A stretch of DNA of 64,000 nucleotides from JAWWPG01 sp038327385 (GTDB lineage: Bacteria; Actinomycetota; Actinomycetes; Propionibacteriales; Nocardioidaceae), in contig JBBQKY010000001.1 in the NCBI GenBank assembly GCA_038327385.1, positions 5,021 through 69,020 on the forward strand. The letters are read 5' to 3'. The notes under the pieces are model-generated. The model was not told where the DNA came from, ran no database searches, and was given only the letters and a program-made list of their open reading frames with translations. The position numbers were made by a program, and so were the translations under genes. This document shows, piece after piece, positions 39,298 to 48,474 of the stretch; positions within the stretch are counted from its first letter, which is position 1; each line of letters begins with the position of its first letter.

Positions 39298-41627
39298 GGA
39301 CGTGGCTCCCGCGACCGCAGTCCGCTCCAGCCCCCGCGTAGGCCTGGGACCAGCGATGCGGGCCAGAGTGACGCCCGCAGCCGCCGCTTGCCGCCCACCT
39401 CGCGCGCGATGACCGCCATCACCTTCGCCGCGTCTTGGCCAGGATGGGCGTCCGGCAGTGGCGAACCCGCATAGCGGGCCCGCTCGACGGTCCGGACGAG
39501 CCGGTCCAGAGCGGCGACGCCGTCCGGGTCTCCGCCCAGCAACGGCTCCACGAAACGCTGCCGGGCACGGGGCGTGAGCGAGCCGGTCCAGGGCAGCCCC
39601 AGGTCGTTGGCGCGGTCCCGCAGCTCGAGCCAGGCGTACTCGCAGGACTGGCCACCATCGACGGCGCGGGCCAGCCGGGACCGCCGTACACCCACCCGGA
39701 TGGCAGCCGGCGCGAGGACGAGGGCGAGGAGGAGGACGAGGACCAGCCAGCTCAACGGCGGCACGCCGCCCAGGTTCCCGCCACCACCGCCGGCCGCGCC
39801 GGGTGTCGTTGGCGCCTTGGAGGTCGTCGCCTCGTTCTGCACCCGGCCGGGACTGTTCGACGCGCCCGTCGCCGTGGGCGCCGACGTCGTCGGGTTGATG
39901 GTCGGCACTGCCACGAGCTGGGTGTAACCCGGGATCTCCGCCCCGTTCCCGGGGGTCGGCTCGAACCTCACCCAGCCCACGCCCTCGAAGTACAGCTCCG
40001 GCCACGCGTGCGCGTCGTGCGAGGTGAACACGTACCCCGTGCCGCCGTTGTGCAAGCTGGGCTCGAGGAACCCGACGACGACCCGCGACGGGATGCCCAG
40101 CTCCCGCGCCATCATCGCCATCGTGGCGGCAAAGTGCTGGCAGTAGCCGCGGCGCACCTGGAGGAACTTCGCCATGGCGCGGTAGCCGTAGCCGTAGCCA
40201 GCGCTCAGGTCGTAGGTGAATGACGAGTTGTCACGAAAGAAGCTCTGCAGGTCCAGGGCACGCTCGTAGTCGTTCGTGGCGCCAGCAGTCACGGCTCGCG
40301 CGACGTCACCGACGACGGTCGGGACGCCGATCGGGACCTCGGCATAGCTTTGCACCAGACCGGCCGGCGCCGCTGGCGCGTTCTCGAGCTGCGCCGCCGT
40401 CGGGCTGACGATGTTGTACGCCGCCGTGTAGCCGGCCAGCCCGGAGACGGCCCCAATCGTCTGGCTCGCCACCGTCTCGTCGCGCGGGACATACGCGAAG
40501 TCCTGCTGGAAACCGCTGTTGTTGAGCGTGAGGTCCACCGACGTGAGGGCGAACGGCACCGGCAGCCATACCGAGTCATCCGGGAAGTCCTGGGCGAGCG
40601 TCACTGTCATCGACGCCGGCGTCGTCGGGACGGTGTCGGACAGCCCGGTGGGCGGCGGCAGCGGCGCGTTCGGCGGTACCGTCGAGGCGCCGTCGACAGG
40701 GCTGCCGGTCCAGGCGTTCGGCCCCGGCCGGTCCAGCGCGGCCAGGCGGAGGTACGACGGTGGCGTCCGGCTGGTCACCTCGACCAGGTCGAGCGCACTC
40801 TTGCGGTGCAGCGCCTGCGCGAGGCTCACCATCGGGTCGCTGAAGCTGATCCCGCTACCGCTGCCGTCGCCGACGCCGGACCTGCCGTGGAAGAGGGTGT
40901 GAGAGAAGCCCGGTATGAGCAGCGGCACGACGACCGCGGTGGTGATCGCGAGCACGGAGATGCGGCGCCCCGCCAGCGACAGGGCCGATGTGTCGATCGA
41001 GTCGACCGAGTCCCGTGCGGTCGTCCTTGCCACGTGCCGTCCCCAGTGGCTGAGCCTCTCGTGCTCGGAGACCATCAGCAGGACCAGGAAGGCGGCCGCC
41101 CCTGGAACGAAGCCGTAGGCCGGCACGCCCTTGGGCAGAGATGCCACCGGAACGGTGTAGAGGGCGAGCAACGGCACGCCGGCAAGCGGCGCTCGACCGA
41201 GTCCGGCGGCGAGCAGGTCCACGCCGATCGCGATGAAGGCCACGAAGCCGACGGTGAGCAGCAGCAGGCCCGGACTGTGCGGCACCGGGGCCGCGAAGCG
41301 CTGAGCGACGTCCATCCCTCGAGAAAGCGCTTCGCGGACCGAGGTGAAGGTCGCCGACGTCGGCACGACACCCTGCCAGGTGTGACCTCCGAAGCTGGCC
41401 AGCAGGACGTCGGCGAGGACGACGACCTGGCCGGCCACCGTGATCGGGGTGGGCACCTGGAGCTGTCGGGCTGCCATGCCCAGGACCACCACGAGGGCGC
41501 TCAGTGCAGCGCCGATGAGGAAGTAGCGCTTGTCCTGCAGGGCGGGATAGAGGCTCAACGAGGTTGCCACCGTCGTCAACCACCCGAGAGCTGCGAGGAG
41601 GTGGCGCTCAGCCATGCTGAGAGTCAT
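39285..41627 (-). CDS. Membrane transglutaminase-like protein (TgpA type)
   Basis: The 780-residue product has an N-terminal block of about six membrane helices (LLAALGWLTTVATSLSLYPAL onward), a long extracellular part, and a transglutaminase-core domain with RRGYCQHFAATMAMMARELGIP (catalytic cysteine), HDAHAWPE (histidine) and FEPTPG, where the usual aspartate is glutamate. A further helix (LSWLVLVLLLALVLAPAA) and a DUF4129-like tail follow. With DUF58 and MoxR genes it forms the classic three-gene operon. Start ATG 41627 overlaps the DUF58 stop by four bases. Probable role in assembly or maturation of an envelope complex; substrate unknown. Confidence 0.87.
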   Translation of the reverse strand: MTLSMAERHLLAALGWLTTVATSLSLYPALQDKRYFLIGAALSALVVVLGMAARQLQVPTPITVAGQVVVLADVLLASFGGHTWQGVVPTSATFTSVREALSRGMDVAQRFAAPVPHSPGLLLLTVGFVAFIAIGVDLLAAGLGRAPLAGVPLLALYTVPVASLPKGVPAYGFVPGAAAFLVLLMVSEHERLSHWGRHVARTTARDSVDSIDTSALSLAGRRISVLAITTAVVVPLLIPGFSHTLFHGRSGVGDGSGSGISFSDPMVSLAQALHRKSALDLVEVTSRTPPSYLRLAALDRPGPNAWTGSPVDGASTVPPNAPLPPPTGLSDTVPTTPASMTVTLAQDFPDDSVWLPVPFALTSVDLTLNNSGFQQDFAYVPRDETVASQTIGAVSGLAGYTAAYNIVSPTAAQLENAPAAPAGLVQSYAEVPIGVPTVVGDVARAVTAGATNDYERALDLQSFFRDNSSFTYDLSAGYGYGYRAMAKFLQVRRGYCQHFAATMAMMARELGIPSRVVVGFLEPSLHNGGTGYVFTSHDAHAWPELYFEGVGWVRFEPTPGNGAEIPGYTQLVAVPTINPTTSAPTATGASNSPGRVQNEATTSKAPTTPGAAGGGGGNLGGVPPLSWLVLVLLLALVLAPAAIRVGVRRSRLARAVDGGQSCEYAWLELRDRANDLGLPWTGSLTPRARQRFVEPLLGGDPDGVAALDRLVRTVERARYAGSPLPDAHPGQDAAKVMAVIAREVGGKRRLRASLWPASLVPGLRGGWSGLRSREPRPATR

Positions 41628-42943
41628 GCTGCGGGCCCTTCCCGCTCCTCCGTCAGCCGTAGCGCCGGCCGTGTCCCACTCCTGCCGGGCCGCAACCGCG
41701 CGAGGTTCTTCCAGACATCCGACAGCTCGTCCGCCGGCCCCACCGCGAGCGCCGTCCAGCCCTGCTGGCGCATCAGTCGGGCCTGTGCCTCGGCGTCGGG
41801 AACTCCCCGGCCGGGACTCCCCGGCCTGTTCGAGCCGGCCCAGGCGGGCACGTCGAGCAGGATCGCGAGGGCCCGCGTGGCCCCGGTCCGAAGGCTGGCA
41901 AGCCGTACGACGTCGCTCGGGGCCGTAGCGCCCAAGATGGCGACCACTAGGCCGGCAGAGTAGTCGGAGGAGATGATGTCGAACTCTCCACCGGCTGACA
42001 GCCGGACGACCGCGAGGGACTCGAGCAGCATCTGCACCTCGGCCGGCGCGCTGATCCCGCGGTCGTGCCACGCGATGTCGGTGGCACCGTCACGGTCCAT
42101 CAGCATCCTGACCACGAAGCCGTTCCCGGCCAGGTGGCTCGCGACGGAAGCCGCCGCCGAGACGGCGTACTCGAACGAGGAAGCGGGACCGGAGCCACGA
42201 TGGCTCGCAGCACGGGTGTCGAGGAGGATCGTCACGCGGCTCTGGTGCGGTTGCTCCTCCCGTCGGACCATCAGCTCGTCGGTGCGCGCCGTCGAGCGCC
42301 AGTGCACCCGCCGGAGGTCGTCGCCGAGCCGGTACTCGCGCACGGTGATGTCCTCAGTCCCGGCGGCCGCGAACGCCCGTGGCCGGTTGTCCCCGGTGCC
42401 CGACCAGTCCCCGGACAGGGAGGTCGTCGGAAGGGGGTGGATGACCGGCGTCACGACCAGCGCCGTCCGGGTGTGGAAGGACCGGGACAGCTCGACGAAG
42501 CCGAAGGGGTCCGACATCCGGACGCTGAGCGGACCGAGGGCGTAGCGGCCCCGTACGTCGGACCGCAGCGTGTAGGTCATCTCCCGGTGCCACCTCGGCC
42601 GGAGCTGGTCGATCACGAACCGCGGCCGGCTCCCGAGGACGTACGGAACGGTGTCCTCGAGCAGCATGAGGCCGGTCGGTGTCCGGCCGGGGTTCTCCAG
42701 CCGGAGGTCGACGGTGACCGGCTGCCCGGCCTGGACGCGGGCCGGCTGGATGCGCCGCGAGCAGGTGAGCAGATACCGGGAGCGCTGGGCGAGCCCGACG
42801 GTGAGCAGTGGGAGCACGAGCAGCAGCAGGGCCACCCGCAGCAGGTCCTTCTGGCCCAGCACGAGAGCGGCCACCCCGCTCGCGACCCCCGCCGACAGGA
42901 AGGCGCGACCCCGGGTGGTCAGGGCTGAGAGGCCGGCAGCCAT
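41624..42943 (-). CDS. DUF58 protein (MoxR-operon partner)
   Basis: The 439-residue product has two N-terminal membrane helices (FLSAGVASGVAALVLGQ, LLRVALLLLVLPLLTVGLA), a beta-rich stretch (QAGQPVTVDLRLENPG) and the DUF58 signature with VREYRLGDDLRRVHWRSTART, followed by a vWA-like part (RVTILLDTRAAS). DUF58 proteins work with MoxR AAA+ ATPases. ATG 42943 lies two bases after the moxR stop, and the 3' end overlaps the transglutaminase gene, so translation is coupled. The frame extends far upstream inside moxR but only as shadow sequence. Confidence 0.88.
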   Translation of the reverse strand: MAAGLSALTTRGRAFLSAGVASGVAALVLGQKDLLRVALLLLVLPLLTVGLAQRSRYLLTCSRRIQPARVQAGQPVTVDLRLENPGRTPTGLMLLEDTVPYVLGSRPRFVIDQLRPRWHREMTYTLRSDVRGRYALGPLSVRMSDPFGFVELSRSFHTRTALVVTPVIHPLPTTSLSGDWSGTGDNRPRAFAAAGTEDITVREYRLGDDLRRVHWRSTARTDELMVRREEQPHQSRVTILLDTRAASHRGSGPASSFEYAVSAAASVASHLAGNGFVVRMLMDRDGATDIAWHDRGISAPAEVQMLLESLAVVRLSAGGEFDIISSDYSAGLVVAILGATAPSDVVRLASLRTGATRALAILLDVPAWAGSNRPGSPGRGVPDAEAQARLMRQQGWTALAVGPADELSDVWKNLARLRPGRSGTRPALRLTEEREGPAA

Positions 42944-42945
42944 GG

Positions 42946-43914
<969 letters not shown>

Positions 43915-44156
43915 CTGTCGTCCCATCGCTCCCCGAGCCCTCCCGGTGGGCCCGGCGGCTCTGATCTTGGCAACTCCGCGCCGCTTTCTCGATGGCCCGG
44001 ACATAACGATGCGGTGACAGCCGGCTCGCAACACCGCTCGCACCGGCCGGTCGTGGGCGTCGTCTGTCAGGTTACGCCTCGCAGCCAGGCGTCGTACGAC
44101 GGTGTGCGAGCCGCCGATGCCGAGGCAGCGAGGCCGTGAGACACGCCGCTGGCGAG
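43915..44156. other. Divergent region between moxR and the mraZ operator
   Basis: This stretch holds no open frame that looks real. It should carry the moxR promoter on the minus strand and upstream parts of the mraZ promoter. No clear -35 element for mraZ is seen. Confidence 0.5.
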
Positions 44157-44193
44157 AGTGGGGCTTAGTGGGGTAACATGGTGGATAATGGAG
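44157..44193 (+). promoter_or_regulatory. MraZ operator: four TGG repeats at 10-bp period
   Basis: TGGGG at 44159 and 44169, TGGTG at 44179 and TGGAG at 44189 are spaced exactly ten bases apart. MraZ binds direct TGGG-type repeats with 10-bp spacing upstream of its own gene in other bacteria. TAACAT (44174-44179) or GATAAT (44184-44189) inside the array could be the -10 box, so MraZ would repress its own operon. Confidence 0.75.
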
Positions 44194-44214
44194 CGATGAG
44201 GAGGTGGGTGGTCA

Positions 44215-44655
44215 GTGTTCCTGGGCACCTACACGCCGCGGCTCGACGACAAGGGCCGCATCTTCCTCCCCGCGAAGTTCCGCGACGAGCTGTCGGAGGG
44301 CCTGGTGGTGACCAGAGGGCAGGAGCGGTGCCTGTACGTCTGGCCGAGTGCGGAGTTCCGGACGTTCACGACGGGCCTGCGCAAGGAATCAGTGACCAAC
44401 CGCCGAAACCGGGACTTCATGCGGATGCTGTTCGCGGGCGCTTCGGCCGAGACCGCGGACCGGCAGGGACGCGTGACGCTCCCCGTGCTGCTCCGGACGT
44501 ATGCGGGTCTCGAACGCGACTGTGTCGTGCTCGGTGCCTACAACCGCGCCGAGATCTGGGACTCCGCCGCCTGGCAGCGCTACACCGACGAACAAGAGGA
44601 CTCGTATGCGAACTGGTCGGAGGAGGCGATGTCTGACGTGCAGCCCGACGGCTGA
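44215..44655 (+). CDS. mraZ: Transcriptional regulator MraZ
   Basis: The first gene of the dcw cluster; it forms rings of eight or more subunits that bind repeats in its own promoter. The 146-residue product has two SpoVT/AbrB-like halves: FLGTYTPRLDDKGRIFLPAKFRDEL and AETADRQGRVTLPVLLRTYAGL, each with the DxxGR motif. The start is GTG 44215, preceded by GAGGAGG about ten bases away; an in-frame stop lies just upstream, so no earlier start exists. Confidence 0.95.
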   Translation: MFLGTYTPRLDDKGRIFLPAKFRDELSEGLVVTRGQERCLYVWPSAEFRTFTTGLRKESVTNRRNRDFMRMLFAGASAETADRQGRVTLPVLLRTYAGLERDCVVLGAYNRAEIWDSAAWQRYTDEQEDSYANWSEEAMSDVQPDG

Positions 44656-44845
44656 CCGGTCGTCGTAGGCCGAGGTCTCCAGACCGCACTTCCACGCCTG
44701 CTGGCACACCTTCCCCGGTGCCAGCCGTCGTGTCCCGGAAGCTGCGGTCGGGGACCTGGGCCGACGAAGCCGGACGCTGGACACGGAAGAGACACAGCAG
44801 ATCGGCGGCCTCGCCTACCCACGACAGCCAGCTGCGTGGGACAAA

Positions 44846-44859
44846 CTGCTCATGAGCAG
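44846..44859. promoter_or_regulatory. Perfect 14-bp palindrome CTGCTCATGAGCAG
   Basis: It lies just before the small membrane-protein gene, with its last bases overlapping the AGAAGGG ribosome binding site. It could be a protein operator or a short hairpin hiding the ribosome binding site. The 190 bases before it (44656-44845) hold no gene that I can support. Confidence 0.4.
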
Positions 44860-44870
44860 AAGGGTCGATG

Positions 44871-45032
44871 ATGAGAAGCTCGAACATGAGCCCCGACGCG
44901 GGGATGCAGCTGCCGCTCGAACGACGGGTTCGCGACGAGGTCAGGGACGGGTTGGCCGTTGCGGCCGCCTCCGTCAGTGCCTCTGTCGCCCTGGTGCTGG
45001 CCGCGGCGTTGCTCATGAAGCTGGCCGGCTAG
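44871..45032 (+). CDS. Small single-TM protein between mraZ and rsmH
   Basis: A 53-residue product not normally listed for this cluster. It has a charged N-terminal half (SPDAGMQLPLERRVRDEVRD) and one membrane helix (LAVAAASVSASVALVLAAALL) ending in MKLAG. AAGGG lies six bases before ATG 44871, with ATG 44868 just in front as a second choice, and the stop is six bases before rsmH, so it looks translated and coupled to rsmH. The charge pattern suggests an inside N-terminus. It could be a division or wall accessory peptide; no family is recognised. Confidence 0.6.
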   Translation: MRSSNMSPDAGMQLPLERRVRDEVRDGLAVAAASVSASVALVLAAALLMKLAG

Positions 45033-45038
45033 CCGCAC

Positions 45039-45995
45039 ATGTCGTCGGCCTTCGACCATGTCCCGGTGCTGCTCGACCGCGTCGTCGCACTGCTGGCACC
45101 GGCCCTGACAGAGCCGGGCGCGATCCTCGTCGATGCCACGCTCGGTCTGGGCGGGCACAGTGCCGCGGTTCTGGCGCGCTGCCCGAACGCCCATGTGGTG
45201 GGTCTCGACCGCGACCCGCAGGCGCTGCGGCTCGCGGGGGAGCGGCTCGCGGGCTCGGCCAGCCGTACGACGCTGGTCCACGCCGTCTACGACCAGATTC
45301 CTTCGGTTCTCGCCGATCTTGGTATGCCGAGCGTGCAGGGTGTGCTGTTCGACCTGGGCGTGTCCTCCATGCAGCTCGACGAACGCTCACGCGGGTTCGC
45401 GTACTCCGCGGACGCCCCCCTCGACATGCGGATGGACCCCGAGACCGGGCCCACCGCCGCCGACGTGCTGAACAGCTACTCCGCCGCGGACCTGGCTCAG
45501 GTGCTGCGCCACTACGGCGAGGAGCGCTTCGCCCGCCGGATCGCGGAGAAGGTGGTGGCCGAGCGCGCCGCCGCGCCCTTCGACACCAGCGCGCGGCTCG
45601 TGGACCTGGTGAGGTCGGCCATCCCGGCGGCTGCCCGCCGCACCGGAGGGAACCCCGCGAAACGGACCTTCCAGGCGCTGCGCATCGAGGTCAACGACGA
45701 GCTCTCGGTCCTTCGGCGCTCGCTGCCCCGGGCCGTTGACGCCCTCGCGCTGGGCGGGCGGATCGTGGTGATGTCCTACCACTCGCTCGAGGACCGCATC
45801 GTCAAGCAGCTGCTGACAGCACGCGCGAGCGCCACGGCCCCGCTCGACCTGCCCGTCGTACCGGCCGGGGACCAGCCGGAGCTCCGGCTGCTGACTCGTG
45901 GCGCCGAGCGAGCCTCAGCGGCCGAGACCACCACCAACCCGCGGGCCGCCTCGGTGCGCCTGCGGGCAGCCGAACGTCTCCGGGAGGCCGCGTGA
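45039..45995 (+). CDS. rsmH: 16S rRNA (cytosine-1402-N4) methyltransferase
   Basis: Methylates C1402 in the decoding centre of 16S rRNA. The 318-residue product has FDHVPVLLDRVVALL, motif I as VDATLGLGGHSAAVL, VVGLDRDPQAL, FDLGVSSMQLDERSRGF, ADVLNSYSAADLAQVLRHYGEERF and SYHSLEDRIVKQ at the end, all hallmark parts of RsmH (MraW). ATG 45039 directly follows the small TM gene, and its end overlaps ftsL by four bases. Confidence 0.95.
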   Translation: MSSAFDHVPVLLDRVVALLAPALTEPGAILVDATLGLGGHSAAVLARCPNAHVVGLDRDPQALRLAGERLAGSASRTTLVHAVYDQIPSVLADLGMPSVQGVLFDLGVSSMQLDERSRGFAYSADAPLDMRMDPETGPTAADVLNSYSAADLAQVLRHYGEERFARRIAEKVVAERAAAPFDTSARLVDLVRSAIPAAARRTGGNPAKRTFQALRIEVNDELSVLRRSLPRAVDALALGGRIVVMSYHSLEDRIVKQLLTARASATAPLDLPVVPAGDQPELRLLTRGAERASAAETTTNPRAASVRLRAAERLREAA

Positions 45996-46570
45996 GCGCG
46001 TCGTTCAACGGGAGCAGGGCGCGCGGACTCGCGCCCGCCCGGTCCGTGCCGAGGCCGCGGCTGACCGTGGTGTCCCGGCCCGACCGGAACGCCCCGCGGC
46101 TGCCCTTCGTGGCGCTGGTCGTCGCGGTGCTCACCGCTGGCCTGGTCGGCTTGCTCCTGCTGAACACCGGCATGGAGCGGGGGGCCTACCAGGTGACGAC
46201 GCTGCGCGCTCAGGCGGCCGAGCTGGACATCGAGCAGCAGGCCCTCCAGCTGCGGGTGGCCGCGCTGCAGGACCCGCAAGAGGTGGCCGCGAGGGCACTG
46301 CGGCTCGGCATGGTGCAGAACACCAGCCCGGCATTCATCTCCCTCGCCACCGGAAAGGTCCTCGGCGTCTCCGTCCCCGGTTCGGCAGGCAACGGGTTCG
46401 ACATCGGCAGCTCGCTCGCTCCCAGCATCACCCGGCTGGCCAAGCGCGCCCCGATCGTCGCAGGTGAGGCCAACAGTGCGGGCGTGACGGTGGCTCTGCC
46501 CGGCTCCGGAGCCGGGCAGAAGACGAAAGGCGGCGACACCGCGCGTACCTCCCCTGCGAGCACGCACTAG
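45992..46570 (+). CDS. ftsL: Cell division protein FtsL-like
   Basis: FtsL links FtsQ and FtsB-type proteins to the FtsW/FtsI synthase. The 192-residue product has a basic cytoplasmic N-terminus, one membrane helix (FVALVVAVLTAGLVGLLLL), a leucine-zipper-like coiled coil (TTLRAQAAELDIEQQALQLRV) and a disordered tail. The sequence is weakly conserved as always for FtsL, so the call rests on position and topology. GTG 45992 overlaps the rsmH stop. The GLVG and AARALRLGMV segments recall septum-initiator proteins. Confidence 0.85.
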   Translation: MSASFNGSRARGLAPARSVPRPRLTVVSRPDRNAPRLPFVALVVAVLTAGLVGLLLLNTGMERGAYQVTTLRAQAAELDIEQQALQLRVAALQDPQEVAARALRLGMVQNTSPAFISLATGKVLGVSVPGSAGNGFDIGSSLAPSITRLAKRAPIVAGEANSAGVTVALPGSGAGQKTKGGDTARTSPASTH

Positions 46571-46622
46571 CAAGGTACAAACGCACTAGAAGTAGGCACC
46601 CGGGGTCGGCCGAAGGAGCGTC

Positions 46623-48389
46623 TTGAGTCGTCGAAGCCAGCGCGAGCCCCGCAGGACGATCCCCCGCGCGACCGGACCGTTCCGGCTCTGGAGCGCGTTC
46701 TGTGCCGTCGCCTTCCTGCTGTCGCTCTTCGCCGCCCGGCTGGTCCAGCTGCAGGGCGTCGACGAGAACGACTACGCGGCCATGGCGAGGGCCACCGGTG
46801 CCCAGACGATCACCCTCGAGGCACCCCGTGCGCCCATCTACGACCGCTTCGGTGTCAAGCTGGCCGAGACCGTCGACGCCGCCAAGCTGATCGCCGACCC
46901 GACGTTCACGAGCGGGCACGCGACCGAGATCGCTGCAGTGCTGCACCGGCGCTTCGGCGCCGACTACCTGGACATGGTCTCGTCGCTGCGCAAGCCAGGC
47001 ACTCGCTATGTCGAGCTCGCCCGGCACCTCTCGCCCAAGGTAGCGAGCGCCACCGTGACCCGGCTGAACCACCTCGGGCTGGCGGGGGTGTACACGGCCC
47101 ATGACACGCTGCGGGTCTACCCGGCCGGCGACGTTGCCGCGAGCCTCCTCGGTTTCGTCAAGCAGGACGGCACCGGCGCGACGGGCATCGAGCACGGGCT
47201 CGAGCCGACGCTGGCCGGCACGGACGGCTCCGCGACCTACCAGGTCGAGAACGGCCAGATCCTGCCGCTCGCAACGAGCACCGTCACGCAGCCGAGGGAG
47301 GGCACCGGAGTCCGGCTGACGATAGACGAGGACCTGCAGTTCCTCGCCCAGCGGCGGCTGGCCAAGGCGGTCCGGGGAGCCGCCGCCGACTCCGGTGTCG
47401 CCGTCGTGATGGACCCTCGCACCTCGCAGGTCCTGGCGCTGGCGGACTACCCGTCGTACAACGCCAATGAGCCGCCGGCGCAGAAGCGGTTGTGGAACTC
47501 GGCGGGGCTGTACGCGGCCTATGAGCCGGGCAGTGTGCAGAAGGTCCTGACGTTCAGCGCCCTCATCAACGGGGGGTATGTGACGCCGTCGACCCGGGTC
47601 GTGGTGCCGCCGATCCTGGCGGTGCCGGGCGACAAGCCGATTCACGACTACTTCTACCACGGCACCCTGCACCTGACCACGGCCGGCGTCGTGGCACTCT
47701 CGTCGAACATCGGCACCGTCCGCTCGGCTGCCGCCATGCCGAACCGAGAGCTCTACGGCTACCTGCGCCAGTTCGGTCTCGGGTCCGCGCCGGATATCGG
47801 TCTGCCGGGGGTATCCGCCGGGACGTTGGGAGATCCCGGCACCTGGTCGCCGCGGACGCGCGACACCATCGACTTCGGCCAGAGCATCAGCATGACGGCG
47901 CTGCAGATGGCCACCGCGATCAGCACGGTCGCGAACGGAGGGGAGTACGTGGCACCGTCCCTCATCGCCGGCTCGGTGTCCAGTGGGGGCCAGTTCACGC
48001 CCGCCCCGGCCCCGGAGCGGCACCGGGTGGTCAGTCGGTCGACAGCGAGCGCGGTCACCCAGATGATGCGCACCGTCGTCGGCCCCGACGGCACGGCGAG
48101 CCAGGTCGCGATCGACGGCTACCAGGTCGCTGGCAAGACGGGCACGGCAGAGCGGGCGGTGTCCAGCTGCACGTGCTACCAGGGCAAGACCGTGTCGTTC
48201 GCCGGCTTCGCACCGGCCGACAACCCCCGGTTCGTCGTGTACGTCGTGATCCAGAACCCTCGGGTGGCCGGCGCCGGCGGTGGCGGCACCGCCGGCCCGG
48301 TCTGGCACGACCTGATGATCTCGGCGCTGCAGAAGTACGGCGTCCCCCCGACGGGCAAGCACGAGCCCTTCCTGCCCACCACGTGGTGA
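46623..48389 (+). CDS. ftsI: Septal class B penicillin-binding protein
   Basis: PBP2b/PbpB-type transpeptidase that cross-links septal peptidoglycan with FtsW. The 588-residue product has a basic N-terminus, one membrane helix (LWSAFCAVAFLLSLFAARLV), the non-penicillin-binding pedestal (RAPIYDRFGVKLAE) and a transpeptidase domain with SVQK (S304), SSN (360-362) and KTGT (K505). There are no PASTA repeats. The start is TTG 46623, with GAAGGAG five bases upstream. It precedes the murE gene by 62 bases, where a separate promoter-like element lies. Confidence 0.95.
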   Translation: MSRRSQREPRRTIPRATGPFRLWSAFCAVAFLLSLFAARLVQLQGVDENDYAAMARATGAQTITLEAPRAPIYDRFGVKLAETVDAAKLIADPTFTSGHATEIAAVLHRRFGADYLDMVSSLRKPGTRYVELARHLSPKVASATVTRLNHLGLAGVYTAHDTLRVYPAGDVAASLLGFVKQDGTGATGIEHGLEPTLAGTDGSATYQVENGQILPLATSTVTQPREGTGVRLTIDEDLQFLAQRRLAKAVRGAAADSGVAVVMDPRTSQVLALADYPSYNANEPPAQKRLWNSAGLYAAYEPGSVQKVLTFSALINGGYVTPSTRVVVPPILAVPGDKPIHDYFYHGTLHLTTAGVVALSSNIGTVRSAAAMPNRELYGYLRQFGLGSAPDIGLPGVSAGTLGDPGTWSPRTRDTIDFGQSISMTALQMATAISTVANGGEYVAPSLIAGSVSSGGQFTPAPAPERHRVVSRSTASAVTQMMRTVVGPDGTASQVAIDGYQVAGKTGTAERAVSSCTCYQGKTVSFAGFAPADNPRFVVYVVIQNPRVAGAGGGGTAGPVWHDLMISALQKYGVPPTGKHEPFLPTTW

Positions 48390-48396
48390 GCGCAGC

Positions 48397-48402
48397 TAGC
48401 CT
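48397..48402 (+). promoter_or_regulatory. -10 box TAGCCT between ftsI and murE
   Basis: TAGCCT is followed by tccgct and GTG 48409, the leaderless geometry, but the GTG opens a 21-codon frame and not murE. This suggests a separate transcript start inside the dcw cluster. Confidence 0.45.
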
Positions 48403-48408
48403 TCCGCT

Positions 48409-48474
48409 GTGGATCGGGTGGCGATGAGGGCGCGGCGCCGGGGGCAGCGCGATGAGCGTGTCGACGCGCCCTGA
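48409..48474 (+). CDS. Possible leaderless 21-codon upstream frame overlapping murE
   Basis: GTG 48409 lies six bases after TAGCCT and reads VDRVAMRARRRGQRDERVDA, then P and TGA at 48472-48474. It runs in another frame across the murE start at 48452, so ribosomes ending here could reinitiate at murE. Peptide function is not implied; the arginine-rich sequence may be incidental. Confidence 0.35.
   Translation: MDRVAMRARRRGQRDERVDAP

Noticed and set aside
44417..45016. Minus-strand frame between mraZ and rsmH
   Set aside because: It is antisense to mraZ and the small membrane-protein gene, low-complexity and without start signal.
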